A stretch of 39,890 nucleotides of DNA. It comes from Aquificota bacterium. GTDB lineage: Bacteria > Aquificota > Aquificia > Aquificales > Aquificaceae. This document shows, piece by piece, positions 7,419 through 15,469 of the stretch. Every line of letters starts with the position of its first letter. Within the stretch, counting starts at the first letter, position 1. Under the pieces are notes generated by a model. That model saw only the letters and a list, made by a program, of their open reading frames with translations. It was not told where the DNA came from and did not search any database. The translations under genes and the position numbers were made by a program. Location: contig JAADEH010000004.1 in NCBI GenBank assembly GCA_013153495.1, forward strand, positions 1 to 39,890, read 5' to 3'.

Positions 7419-8678
7419 CTACCGCACATACCCTGTAAGCCTTCTGTATCTTAACTGGGCATCTTTGAGCCAGGGTTCGTTTCCCTTGGCAAGTTTTATG
7501 GCTCTTTCGTAGCTCGCAAGGGCAGACCTGTAATCTCGAACAGCTTCGTAGTTTCTCCCCAAGTAGTAGTATGGGTCCGCATAGGTGGGGACGAGCTTTA
7601 CCGCTTCCTTCAGGTCCCTTATGCTCTCTTTGTGCTTTTCCATGCTGAAGAATACCAGTCCTCGGGTGAACCAGGTCCACATAAGATGCGGGTCTATGCT
7701 GACCGCTTCGTTTGCATGTTTGAGCGCTTCCCGGGGATTTCCCATTTCGGTCAGTATTACAGCGCTGTAAACGTGTGCCATCTGGTTTTTGGGAAATAGT
7801 CGTAGTGCTTCTTTGAACTTTCTCAGCGCTTCCCTTTTCTTTCTCTCGGAGTATAGCTTCTTCCCTTCCTGGTATAGCTCAAAGGATTTTTTGGTGGAAA
7901 GAAGTTTTCTCTTCACCTTCTGAAACTCTGGGGAGTCTTTTCTCAATTTCATTCCGCGGTATTTGCTTATGACTTGGGAAACTCTTTTTATCCTCTCTTC
8001 GGGGAGGGGGTGGGTGGAAAGCCAGGCGGGAGGCCTTTCCTTCTGAAGCCTTTTAAACTTTTCGAAAACTCCTATAAAACCCGAAGGGTCGTATCCTGCC
8101 TTTACGGTTATGTCCACTCCGAAATCGTCCGCTTCCCTCTCCTGGTCTCTGCTGAACTTAAGGGCAAGGAGGTTTGCTCCTACGCTTGCCATCTGCAGGA
8201 GAAGCTGTGAGCTTGCGCTCGAGTCCGCTACGAATATGGCGGTTATGTTCAAAAGTAGGGAGAGTCCGAGGACCTTTTCTAAGTATCGTGCATGGTGTCT
8301 CTTGTTTGTGTGTCCGAGTTCGTGTCCCAGAACGCTTGCCAGCTCGCTCTCGTTTTCCAGCATGAGGAGAAGACCCCTCGTAACGAAGACGGGACCTCCA
8401 GGCAGGGCAAAGGCATTCTGGACAGATGAGTTAACCACGTAAAACTCGTAGGGTAGCTTTCGGGGGGCGAGGACAGCCATACTGTTGCCTAACCTGCGCA
8501 CATACTCCTGAACTTCCTTGTCCGGATAGAGTCCTTCGTTCTGGGCTATGGCGGAGGGGGTGTAGGCTTTGCCGAGCTTTATCTCTTCCTCGGGCGGCAG
8601 TAGGGCGTGCTGGATACTTTCGGAAATCTGGGCACAGGATACGAGCAAGAACAGTAGGAGAAGAGCTAATGCCTTCAT
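7419..8678 (-). CDS. M48-family zinc metalloprotease lipoprotein with C-terminal TPR repeats
   Basis: The start is the ATG giving MKALALLLLFLLVSC, a lipoprotein signal with lipid-modified Cys15; it has AAAGG upstream and lies ten bases after tRNA-Pro. The peptidase M48 domain spans about 30-255, with the zinc site H119-E-L-G-H123 and the third-ligand region READDFGVD (about 187). Downstream, at roughly 275-419, are at least three TPR units (for example AHVYSAVILTEMGNPREALKHA and PYYYLGRNYEAVRDYRSALASY). The 419-residue layout matches BepA/LoiP-like periplasmic proteases that monitor outer-membrane protein assembly; that role is inferred. Longer in-frame readings would pass through the tRNA and are rejected. 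Confidence 0.9.
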   Translation of the reverse strand: MKALALLLLFLLVSCAQISESIQHALLPPEEEIKLGKAYTPSAIAQNEGLYPDKEVQEYVRRLGNSMAVLAPRKLPYEFYVVNSSVQNAFALPGGPVFVTRGLLLMLENESELASVLGHELGHTNKRHHARYLEKVLGLSLLLNITAIFVADSSASSQLLLQMASVGANLLALKFSRDQEREADDFGVDITVKAGYDPSGFIGVFEKFKRLQKERPPAWLSTHPLPEERIKRVSQVISKYRGMKLRKDSPEFQKVKRKLLSTKKSFELYQEGKKLYSERKKREALRKFKEALRLFPKNQMAHVYSAVILTEMGNPREALKHANEAVSIDPHLMWTWFTRGLVFFSMEKHKESIRDLKEAVKLVPTYADPYYYLGRNYEAVRDYRSALASYERAIKLAKGNEPWLKDAQLRYRRLTGYVR

Positions 8679-8688
8679 CTTTAACCTT

Positions 8689-8761
8689 TCGGGGTGGCGG
8701 GACTTGAACCCGCGACCTTCGGCTCCCAAAGCCGACGCTCTACCACCTGAGCTACACCCCG
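8689..8761 (-). tRNA. tRNA-Pro (anticodon TGG)
   Basis: On the minus strand the acceptor stem is CGGGGTG with CACCCCG, and the bacterial tRNA-Pro identity elements C1-G72 and A73 are present. The anticodon stem TCGGC/GCCGA encloses TTTGGGA, giving anticodon TGG. The T arm is GCGGG-TTCAAGT-CCCGC. CCA is not encoded: AAG follows the discriminator, so CCA must be added enzymatically, unlike the other two tRNAs here. The M48 protease start is ten bases downstream. Confidence 0.97.
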
Positions 8762-8806
8762 TTAGGGTAGATATATTATTATCCTTCAGGTGATTAAGTT
8801 TCAACT
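8762..8806 (-). promoter_or_regulatory. Candidate promoter for tRNA-Pro and downstream genes
   Basis: Reading on the minus strand, TTGAAA (8804-8799) is followed by an AT-rich stretch with TAATAA/TAATAT boxes ending near TATATC, a few bases before the tRNA. Spacing is 17 bases to TAATAA or 20 to TAATAT, so the exact -10 is uncertain. The region is also the whole upstream space of divergent miaA, so both promoters must share or overlap it. Confidence 0.4.
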
Positions 8807-9715
8807 ATGGAAAAAATCCTCATCATAGGCGGTGCCACCGCAACGGGAAAGTCCGATTTGGCTTGTTGCGTTGCCAAAAGATTAGGGGGGGAGATAGTGA
8901 GTGCGGATTCTATGGCGGTTTACAGGCGCATGAGTATCGGAACCGCAAAGCCTGTGGATTGTATGAGGGAGGTTAAGCACCACCTTATAGACATACTCGA
9001 GCCGGGGGATTACTTCGACGCAAAGATGTTCGAAAAAAAAGCCCTGAAAGCGATAGAGGAAATTAGAAAGCGTTCTAAACTGCCTATGGTCGTGGGGGGG
9101 ACATACCTATACCTTCAGGCTTTGATTTACGGGATAGAGGACACCCCCCCTCCCAACTGGTCCTTGAGGAAGAGGTTATACTCCGTGGCTTCCGAAAAGG
9201 GAAAGGAGTATCTATACCGCAAACTCGTGGTGGTGGACCCTAAATACGCTTCGAAAATTCACCCCAACGACGTAAGGCGTATAGTCAGGGCTTTGGAGGT
9301 GTTTATAGAGACGGCAAGACCCTTTTCCAGCTTTCACAGGTGGGGCAGACCTAAGATAGAGTTTGAAGGTTTCCATGTGGTTCGTAGCTGGGAGAGCTTG
9401 TCCCGCAGGATAGAGCTTAGGGTCAGAAAGATGGTCGAGGAGGGGCTTTTGGAGGAGGTGAGGGAGTTGATAGACATGGGCTTTGAGAAGTTCTTGACCT
9501 CGTCGCAGGCTATCGGGTATAAGGAGCTTGTTCCTTACCTTAGAGGGGAAAAAAGTTTGGAGGAGTGCGTTGAAGAAATAGTAAAAAACACAAAAGCCTA
9601 TGCTAAGAGACAGATAAGGTGGTTCAGGAAACAGGGTTGGAGGGAGATAGATTTGGACCGTTTAACTCTGGAAGAAGCCTGTGAGGAAGTGGTGAGGGTA
9701 TTCTCGGGTGGGTAG
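8807..9715 (+). CDS. miaA: tRNA dimethylallyltransferase
   Basis: MiaA transfers the dimethylallyl group of DMAPP to N6 of A37 in tRNAs that read UNN codons. The 302-residue protein has the P-loop GATATGKS (9-16; GPTASGKT is more usual), SADSMAVYR (32-40), IGTAKP with the following HHLID, DAKMFEKKA, and GGTYLYLQAL. The C-terminal SSQAIGYKEL and TKAYAKRQIRWFR are family hallmarks. It uses the isoprenoid made through Dxr and IspE, also in this window. No Shine-Dalgarno sequence is obvious. The next gene overlaps its last eight bases. Confidence 0.96.
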   Translation: MEKILIIGGATATGKSDLACCVAKRLGGEIVSADSMAVYRRMSIGTAKPVDCMREVKHHLIDILEPGDYFDAKMFEKKALKAIEEIRKRSKLPMVVGGTYLYLQALIYGIEDTPPPNWSLRKRLYSVASEKGKEYLYRKLVVVDPKYASKIHPNDVRRIVRALEVFIETARPFSSFHRWGRPKIEFEGFHVVRSWESLSRRIELRVRKMVEEGLLEEVRELIDMGFEKFLTSSQAIGYKELVPYLRGEKSLEECVEEIVKNTKAYAKRQIRWFRKQGWREIDLDRLTLEEACEEVVRVFSGG

Positions 9716-10889
9716 CGTCCTTAGTTTTCTTTTCCTTATGCTTTCCGTTGCGCATTCCAGCGTTTTTGTGCTCAGCTCGGAGAATAACGAGGGGGCTTTT
9801 TCGGTAAAGGGTTTTAGGAAAGGTTTTTGTTTCGTGGGAAGGAGGGATACGGAGAGGGGATACGATGCGGTCTTAGGGGTGTGCAGTAACAGGTGTAGGG
9901 TTTTCTCGGTGGATACTTCGGGGGATGATTACAGCTACACGGTGGAGAGGTTCGCAAAATCCTGTCTGGCGGGGATTGTTCGGAACAAGGATATGGCGCT
10001 TGCGGTGTTTGACGGAAGGAGTGTTCACAAACTTCTTTGCCTGGGCGGAGATGGGGAGGACATGCTTTGGTTTATGAGGAAGGTCGAGGACGGCTATTTG
10101 CTCGTCGGGGGTGTTCTAACTCGGGATTGGGATGTCCTCGTGGTAAAGCTTTCTCCCAAGCTTTCTTTAAACTGGTGGGTCAGGTTGGGAACTACCGCTC
10201 ACGAGTATGCTTACGGTGTGGCGGAGTGGAGGGGCAGATATTGGGTGGTCGGAAGGAGCAACTACAGGGGAAACTGGGATGGGTTTGTCTTGGAGCTGAG
10301 TTCTGAGGGGAAGCTTTTGAGTTCTTCTTTGTTCGGGAGCGACAGGAAGGATTACTTGAGGTATGTGGGTGTTTGGAGGGGGGAGCTACTCGCTGTGGGA
10401 AGGTCGGAGGTCTCGGGCGATAGCGATGTTCTCCTTCTTTTACCGCGAAGCGGTCTTTTTAAACTATACGACGGAGGTGAAGACGACTACGGAAGGGCTT
10501 TTGAGGAGAGGCACTCGGGTTTGGTTGTGGTGGGGGACACCTACGAGAATGGAGTCTCCGACGGTATGGTTTTGTTCTTGGATGGGGACTTGAGAGTTGT
10601 AAGGGGGTTTGCGGTTGGTGGGGAAGATGTGGAGTCCATCAGGTTCGTGAGCGGTGGGTTTTTTGCGGGTTATACCTATTCTCTCACCTTCGATAACGAC
10701 ATTGTGTTGGGGGAGTTGGAAAAAACCTGCGGTGGCTTCTTTAGGGAGAAGAGTTTTAGGGAGAGGTCGGGATTTCTGAAATCCTACGGGTATCCCCTTG
10801 AGCTTAGGGATTACGGGCTTAGGGTTTTCGAATGTGAATTTAGCTGGAGGGAGGCTTCCTTCGAAAAATTAAATCCCTGTCAGGAGTAG
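9708..10889 (+). CDS. Secreted repeat protein, probably a beta-propeller, of unknown function
   Basis: I do not recognise a named family. The GTG start gives MGSVLSFLFLMLSVAHSS, a plausible signal peptide, and overlaps miaA by eight bases. The 393-residue body is built of irregular repeats of about 45 residues with a recurring pattern: aromatic or hydrophobic, VVG, a Gly or Ser turn, D-x-D-[VGF]-[VL]-L. Examples are WVVGRSNYRGNWDGFVLEL, LAVGRSEVSGDSDVLLLL and VVVGDTYENGVSDGMVLFL. This looks like the blades of a secreted beta-propeller. The C-terminal third holds three of its cysteines (CGG, FECEF, NPCQE). The G-rich codon usage gives strong wobble-G character. The 3' end overlaps the convergent deacetylase gene by ten bases. 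Confidence 0.65.
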   Translation: MGSVLSFLFLMLSVAHSSVFVLSSENNEGAFSVKGFRKGFCFVGRRDTERGYDAVLGVCSNRCRVFSVDTSGDDYSYTVERFAKSCLAGIVRNKDMALAVFDGRSVHKLLCLGGDGEDMLWFMRKVEDGYLLVGGVLTRDWDVLVVKLSPKLSLNWWVRLGTTAHEYAYGVAEWRGRYWVVGRSNYRGNWDGFVLELSSEGKLLSSSLFGSDRKDYLRYVGVWRGELLAVGRSEVSGDSDVLLLLPRSGLFKLYDGGEDDYGRAFEERHSGLVVVGDTYENGVSDGMVLFLDGDLRVVRGFAVGGEDVESIRFVSGGFFAGYTYSLTFDNDIVLGELEKTCGGFFREKSFRERSGFLKSYGYPLELRDYGLRVFECEFSWREASFEKLNPCQE

Positions 10890-12013
10890 AGGGTGGCTTT
10901 AACCTTCTGGAGGAGGTTCTTTATCTCAGCTCTTATTTCTCCCGTTCGGGGTTTGTCCTTGAGTTCTTTGAACATGTAGGTGCGGTCAACTTCGTCGTCG
11001 AACTCTTCCCAGTCCACGCTTCTGAGGACTTTTTCCCCTGCGGGGGTTATCTCGTCGGGCGCTTCTCTTTGGGATATTTCACACCATATCAGGGTCCAGC
11101 ACCTTGCGAGAGCTATGGGGTGGTAGCCTCCTCCTCCGAGGTAAACTCCCACGCCGAAGGCGTCTTTTACAATTCTAAAAGCTTCTAAAAAACCTACATT
11201 TGAAAGCTGGAACTTGGACAGGGGGTCTTCCAAGAGCGGGTCCGTGCCCAGTTGGAGGACATAGACCTGGGGCTGGAACACATCCTTCAGGTAGATCAGG
11301 GTTTTCTCGAGGGTGTATGTAAACTCCGTATCGTTGACACCTTTGGGCAGGGGAACATTCAGGTTGTAGCCTTTTCCTTCTCCTTCTCCCCTTTCTTCGA
11401 TAAAGCCTCTCTTGAAGGGAAAGGCATACTCAGGGGATTGGTGCAGGGACAGGACGAACACTTCGTCCGTGTCGTAGTAGGCTTCCTGAACGCCGTCGCA
11501 GTGGTGAGCGTCGAGGTCTATGTAGAGAATTCTCTTGAAGCCCTTTTTTCGGAGAACCTCTATGGCGATTACGGGGTCGTTTATGAAGCAAAATCCGTTG
11601 GCTCTATTTTTGAAAGCGTGGTGCATGCCCCCTGCGGGATTGAAGGCTGTATATCCCTCTAAGAATAGTTCTACCGCTTGGACGGAAGAGCCTGTTGCAA
11701 GGGAGGAACCTCGAAACATCGCGGGAGAAACGGGGTTTTCGTAATTACCTATGTTGAACTTCTCCCGTGCACCTTTGGGAACACACTGACACCTGTCCGC
11801 TTCTATCAGAGTCTCTATGTATTCTCTTTCGTGAAATAGAAGTAGCTCTTCGAGAGTGGCTTCCCGACCTTCTACCTTTTCTTCATCTGCTATAAGCTTC
11901 ATAGCGTCGAGGAACTCTAAAAGCAAGGAAACACGGGGTATCCTTAAAGGGTGGTTTTTGGTGTATCTGAGGCTTCTATACCTGAGACTTCCTATAAGTC
12001 GTGCCTCTCTCAT
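10880..12013 (-). CDS. Histone-deacetylase-like zinc amidohydrolase (HDLP/AcuC family)
   Basis: This 377-residue protein closely resembles, from memory, the structurally characterised HDLP of Aquifex aeolicus, and the catalytic residues fall at the same numbers. These are the His131-His132 pair in GGMHHAF, Asp166, the zinc ligands Asp168 and His170 in YIDLDAHHCDGVQ, Asp258 in LGTDPLLED, and Tyr297 in GGGGYHP. HDLP is a member of the class I/II deacetylase superfamily that includes AcuC. It hydrolyses acetyl-amine bonds, but the natural substrate in Aquificales is not established. The ATG has GGAG about 11 bases upstream, a loose Shine-Dalgarno sequence. The 3' end overlaps the convergent repeat-protein gene. 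Confidence 0.95.
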   Translation of the reverse strand: MREARLIGSLRYRSLRYTKNHPLRIPRVSLLLEFLDAMKLIADEEKVEGREATLEELLLFHEREYIETLIEADRCQCVPKGAREKFNIGNYENPVSPAMFRGSSLATGSSVQAVELFLEGYTAFNPAGGMHHAFKNRANGFCFINDPVIAIEVLRKKGFKRILYIDLDAHHCDGVQEAYYDTDEVFVLSLHQSPEYAFPFKRGFIEERGEGEGKGYNLNVPLPKGVNDTEFTYTLEKTLIYLKDVFQPQVYVLQLGTDPLLEDPLSKFQLSNVGFLEAFRIVKDAFGVGVYLGGGGYHPIALARCWTLIWCEISQREAPDEITPAGEKVLRSVDWEEFDDEVDRTYMFKELKDKPRTGEIRAEIKNLLQKVKATLYS

Positions 12014-12098
12014 CGGTAAATATTCTCCATTAGCTCCTTTTATTTTACTTCTTTGATAGATGTCGTAAAAGTTGCATTAAAAGTTTTTGTATTTTATG

Positions 12099-12104
12099 TA
12101 TAAT
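12099..12104 (+). promoter_or_regulatory. -10 box TATAAT of the orphan membrane protein gene
   Basis: A consensus TATAAT lies eight bases before the ATG at 12113, in a very AT-rich stretch with no Shine-Dalgarno sequence. Transcription would start at or within two bases of the ATG, giving a leaderless mRNA. TTGCAT at 12072-12077 is 21 bases upstream, too far for an ideal -35. Confidence 0.5.
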
Positions 12105-12112
12105 AAAAGCCT

Positions 12113-12418
12113 ATGATTGAGTATTTAATACTTTTGATGGTTTTTCCATGGTTTTATTTAGCAAGAAAGCCCGTAAAACTTCTTGCAAGGAAAACTAATA
12201 CAGACCTTGCTTTGCTGATATTCAACCTTATAACCGTATTTATGATTACAGGAACATGGATGCATGTTGCTTGGAAGTTAACAAATGACATTATTCAAGG
12301 AAAAGTATCTCCTGCGGGAAAGATGGTTGTTTTAACAGCTCTTTTATCAATGTCGTATTCTGTAGCGATTTACAAAACTTGGAAATCTTTTATTCATAAT
12401 ATTCGCTCCGCACAGTAA
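12113..12418 (+). CDS. Uncharacterised 101-residue membrane protein, AT-rich
   Basis: No family is recognised. The sequence suggests three membrane segments: YLILLMVFPWFYLA (about 4-17), LLIFNLITVFMITGTWMHVAW (about 34-54) and MVVLTALLSMSYSVAIY (about 71-87). A basic segment, RKPVKLLARKTN, follows the first, and the tail is basic. Codon use is much more AT-rich than the neighbours (AAA, TTT, TTA, ATT), which may reflect recent acquisition. It stands alone between the deacetylase gene (divergent) and mscL (convergent). The TATAAT eight bases upstream supports it as a real gene. Confidence 0.6.
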   Translation: MIEYLILLMVFPWFYLARKPVKLLARKTNTDLALLIFNLITVFMITGTWMHVAWKLTNDIIQGKVSPAGKMVVLTALLSMSYSVAIYKTWKSFIHNIRSAQ

Positions 12419-12448
12419 TCGCTCTGTTGGGATTAATCCTTAAAGCTA

Positions 12449-12901
12449 TTACTCTTTCAGGTCAGCGGTGCAGTGGGGACACTTTACCGCATTTATGGGT
12501 ATTTCCATAAAGCAGTAACTGCACTCCTTAGTTGTAGGCGCAGGAGGAGCCTCTTCTTCTTTCTTCATAGCTCTCTCATGGATGGTATTTATAACCTTAA
12601 TCATCATGAATACAGCGAAAGCTATTATGAGAAACTCTATTACGGTGTTAATGAAAACCCCGTAGCGTATTACGGGTGCTCCAGCTTTAGTTGCTTCAGC
12701 AAGGGTTTGGTATCCTTTACCCGAGAGGTCTATAAATAGATTAGAAAAATCAACGTTCCCGAGGAGTAATCCTATTGGTGGCATTATAACGTCCTTTACG
12801 AGCGAGGAAACTATCTTTCCGAAGGCGGCTCCGATGATGATACCTACCGCCATATCGATAACATTGCCACGCATTATGAACTTCTTGAAGTCGTTTAACA
12901 T
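12449..12901 (-). CDS. mscL: Large-conductance mechanosensitive channel with C-terminal zinc ribbon
   Basis: MscL forms a pentameric pore that opens under membrane tension to release solutes. Residues 1-105 are standard: [20 protein letters not shown] with [21 protein letters not shown] (TM1, 16-45) and [22 protein letters not shown] (TM2, 81-102). After a charged EEEAPPAP linker, 127-144 form a zinc-ribbon-like motif with Cys127-x2-Cys130 and Cys141-x2-Cys144. This replaces the usual short C-terminal helix bundle, making the protein 150 residues rather than about 135. GGGAGGG lies upstream of the ATG. Related zinc-ribbon MscL proteins exist in other bacteria as far as I recall. Confidence 0.95.
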   Translation of the reverse strand: MLNDFKKFIMRGNVIDMAVGIIIGAAFGKIVSSLVKDVIMPPIGLLLGNVDFSNLFIDLSGKGYQTLAEATKAGAPVIRYGVFINTVIEFLIIAFAVFMMIKVINTIHERAMKKEEEAPPAPTTKECSYCFMEIPINAVKCPHCTADLKE

Positions 12902-12986
12902 ACCTTTCCCTCCCTTTAATTTTTTCTATACAACCTTACATTAGCTTAAACTAAGTTCAGTAAAAAATCAAGGGTTTTATTTAAAA

Positions 12987-14273
12987 TCAGTCCTGATAGG
13001 CTTCTTTGAAGCTTTTGACGAGTTTGTGTATCTGACGGAAATTTATGTCTCCCGCAAGGACGTAAGTTTTTCCTTCATATCCGAAGCTCTCGGATACGGT
13101 TATGCAAAAGTCGTCGGTAGCTTTGGAAAGATAAACGTCCGATATGTATGTCCCTTCCGCAAGAGCGTGTTTGAAGTAGGGTTTTTCGGAACGGTCCGTT
13201 CCCTTCTTTCCCTGAGCCACGAAGTAGTCCACCTTCGGGTTTATTATGTTGTTGGTTATCTGAAGTCCCTGGGAACTCATTATGTAGAAGAGTTCGAAGT
13301 ATGGGTAGAGGTCGAACATGTCGTAGAGGACATACTCCCAGGTGTCCTTCGGGGAACTTCTAACGTGTTCCACTATGTTTTTAAAGTCCTCGATAATCTT
13401 CCTCTTTATGTTGGTTATGAGCTTCTGTTTCGTGGGGTCGTGAAGGATCAGTGTGGGCTGGAGTCCGTGGACTATAAACACGGAACCTTCTATCTTTGAG
13501 GTTCTTTCTCTTAGCTCTTCCTTTATTTTGTAAAACTTCTCTTCCGAATCTATCAGAGACAGGTCCAGACAGAAGCCGTATATGTGAAGCTGGTCAAACT
13601 CCCCGAAAAGAAGGGTGTATTCCCTGTGGAACTCCTTAAAAAGCTCCTTTATGTCCTCCTTCTTCGGGGGTGCGTTTGTCAGGGTCCAGAATTCGGACTT
13701 TTCGGGAATACCTGCCACTTCTCCTTCGAAGAAGTCCTTTATGTCCTCGAGAAGTATCTTCTGAACGCTTTCGAGCTTGTGCCCACCGAAGGTCTTTTTA
13801 AACTTATCGGTGTTTTTGAGTCCGAGAACGCACAGAAACTCCCTCTTTCCGAGACCCGAGTGAACTCTCTGCATTATGGGGAGTATGTGTTCCCTGTGAT
13901 GGGTTACGTAATGCAGAACCGTGTCGTAGGTAAGAACACCGAGATATGTCCCCCGCCTGTCGGTGATTATGACGGGTTCCTTCTCTAAGGGAAGTATGTC
14001 GAACATGCTCGAGAGACTTTCCTTCTTTATGGAAGTGTTCCTGAGCCTGCAACAGGTGGTGGTTATGTCCCCAGCTATAAGTCGCTCGTTGGAATACTTC
14101 TCCACCTTGTCCCTATAGACGAGACCTATTGGAGTGCTTCCCTTTATAACCGTCAGGTATTTGTAAATTCCGAGTTCATCAAAGACGTCCTTCAGCTCTT
14201 TTAGGCTCAAGTCGTGGGGGACGGTGGGTATGCTTATGCTTATGTCCACCAAGTTAATCTCTTCAGGCTTCAT
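12987..14273 (-). CDS. Cytoplasmic sensor: tandem CBS domains, degenerate GGDEF, C-terminal Cache-like domain
   Basis: The 428-residue protein has three parts. Residues 11-125 form a CBS pair (LTVIKGSTPIGLVYRDKVEKY; EPVIITDRRGTYLGVLTYDTVL). Residues 143-285 resemble a GGDEF domain: LGLKNTDKFKKTFGGHKLESV matches the D-x-D-x-FK-x(3)-N-x(3)-GH core. The metal aspartates and the GGDEF motif are replaced (GIPEKSEFWTL), so diguanylate cyclase activity is unlikely. Residues 310-412 resemble a Cache/PDC sensor (DRSEKPYFKHAL, YISDVYLS, ITVSESF, YVLAGDI). No membrane segment is present, so the Cache-like domain would sense a cytoplasmic ligand. The start overlaps the dapL stop (ATGA), so it is translated with dapL. 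Domain calls are by eye. Confidence 0.65.
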   Translation of the reverse strand: MKPEEINLVDISISIPTVPHDLSLKELKDVFDELGIYKYLTVIKGSTPIGLVYRDKVEKYSNERLIAGDITTTCCRLRNTSIKKESLSSMFDILPLEKEPVIITDRRGTYLGVLTYDTVLHYVTHHREHILPIMQRVHSGLGKREFLCVLGLKNTDKFKKTFGGHKLESVQKILLEDIKDFFEGEVAGIPEKSEFWTLTNAPPKKEDIKELFKEFHREYTLLFGEFDQLHIYGFCLDLSLIDSEEKFYKIKEELRERTSKIEGSVFIVHGLQPTLILHDPTKQKLITNIKRKIIEDFKNIVEHVRSSPKDTWEYVLYDMFDLYPYFELFYIMSSQGLQITNNIINPKVDYFVAQGKKGTDRSEKPYFKHALAEGTYISDVYLSKATDDFCITVSESFGYEGKTYVLAGDINFRQIHKLVKSFKEAYQD

Positions 14274-15436
14274 AATTTTAAATTTTCTATCCTTTTAGCT
14301 GCCTCAAGCAACCTTTCGGTAGGAACGGTCAGAGAAATCCTGAAGAACCCTTCTCCCGCATCTCCGAAACCGTTTCCGGGTGTGCATACTATACCCGCTT
14401 CGTCTATGAGCCTTCCCACAAAGTCCGCCGAAGTGTATCCCTCAGGAACTTTAGTCCAGATGTAGAAGGTAACGTCCGACTCCAAGGGGTTAAGCCCGAG
14501 CTTCCTGAGAGCCTTGGTCATGACCTCCCTTCTTTCCCTGTAAATAGCCCTGAGTTTATCGAGTTCCTCCTCTTCCATGTTCAGAGCTACTATACCCGCC
14601 TCCTGAACAGCGTTAAACTGCCCCGAGTCTATGTTGGTCTTTACCTTCCCCAATGCCTTCACGAGTTCTTCATTCCCGACCGCCATCCCTATTCTCCAGC
14701 CGGTCATGTTGTAAGTTTTGGAAAGGGAGTGAAACTCTATGGCTACATCCCTTGCACCTTCTACCTGAAGTATGGAAATAGGTTTTCTGTCTCCGGTGTA
14801 TATTTCCGAGTAAGCGTTGTCAGAAGCAATTATTATGTTGTGTTTCTTCGCCCACCTGATAAGGTCCTTGTAAAAGTCCTCGGTAGCGTCTGCAGAGGTG
14901 GGGTTGTTCGGATAGTTTATCCAGATTATTTTTGCCCTGTCCACAACTTCCTGGGGGATTGCACCTATATCCGGAAGAAAATCGTTTTCCTCCTTAAGAG
15001 GCATCATGTAAGGCTCTCCGCCCGCAAATATGGTCCCTATCTTATACACGGGATAAGCCGGGTCGGGACATAGAACCACATCACCCTCATCTATAAAAGC
15101 TAAGGGAAAGTGAGCGACCCCCTCTTTGGAACCTATAAGAGCTATAACTTCCGTGTCGGGGTTCAGGTCTATGTCGAACCTCCTCTTATACCAACTCGCT
15201 ACCGCTTCCCTGTAAGCTCTCATGCCAACATAGGAAGGGTATTTGTGGTTTTCCGGTTTTTCCGCCGCACGCTTGAGAGCTTCCACTATAGGCTCCGGAG
15301 TGGGCAGGTCCGGGTCTCCCACACCGAGGTCTATAACGTCAACGCCCTGCTCTATCTTCTCCTGCTTTCTACGGTCCAGTTCCGCAAAGAGGTATGGGGG
15401 GAGAACCTGTATCCTGCGTGCGAGTTTGAAAGCCAT
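14270..15436 (-). CDS. dapL: LL-diaminopimelate aminotransferase
   Basis: DapL is a PLP enzyme that makes LL-diaminopimelate directly from tetrahydrodipicolinate and glutamate for lysine and peptidoglycan synthesis, bypassing the acyl pathways. The start chosen is MAFKLARR at 15436, preceded by AGGAGGT with six bases of spacing; longer readings lack this. Family landmarks are DLGVGDPDLPTP (about 36-47), YPSYVGMRAYREAV, IGSKEGVAHFPLAF, WINYPNNPTS, SDNAYSEIYTG, the PLP lysine in HSLSKTYNMTGWRIG (about 231), and TPGNGFG. The 388-residue sequence closely resembles the Aquifex DapL I remember. A TATAAT (15470-15475, minus strand) at the cupin stop may be its promoter. Confidence 0.95.
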   Translation of the reverse strand: MAFKLARRIQVLPPYLFAELDRRKQEKIEQGVDVIDLGVGDPDLPTPEPIVEALKRAAEKPENHKYPSYVGMRAYREAVASWYKRRFDIDLNPDTEVIALIGSKEGVAHFPLAFIDEGDVVLCPDPAYPVYKIGTIFAGGEPYMMPLKEENDFLPDIGAIPQEVVDRAKIIWINYPNNPTSADATEDFYKDLIRWAKKHNIIIASDNAYSEIYTGDRKPISILQVEGARDVAIEFHSLSKTYNMTGWRIGMAVGNEELVKALGKVKTNIDSGQFNAVQEAGIVALNMEEEELDKLRAIYRERREVMTKALRKLGLNPLESDVTFYIWTKVPEGYTSADFVGRLIDEAGIVCTPGNGFGDAGEGFFRISLTVPTERLLEAAKRIENLKL

Positions 15437-15469
15437 TGCAGACCTCCTGAATTTTTTAAGGCTCAACTA

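Noticed and set aside
8679-8804. A longer N-terminus for the M48 protease reading through the tRNA-Pro gene.
   Set aside because: The frame is open only because the tRNA has no stop in it. The internal ATG gives a perfect lipoprotein signal, and the upstream residues are the tRNA sequence.
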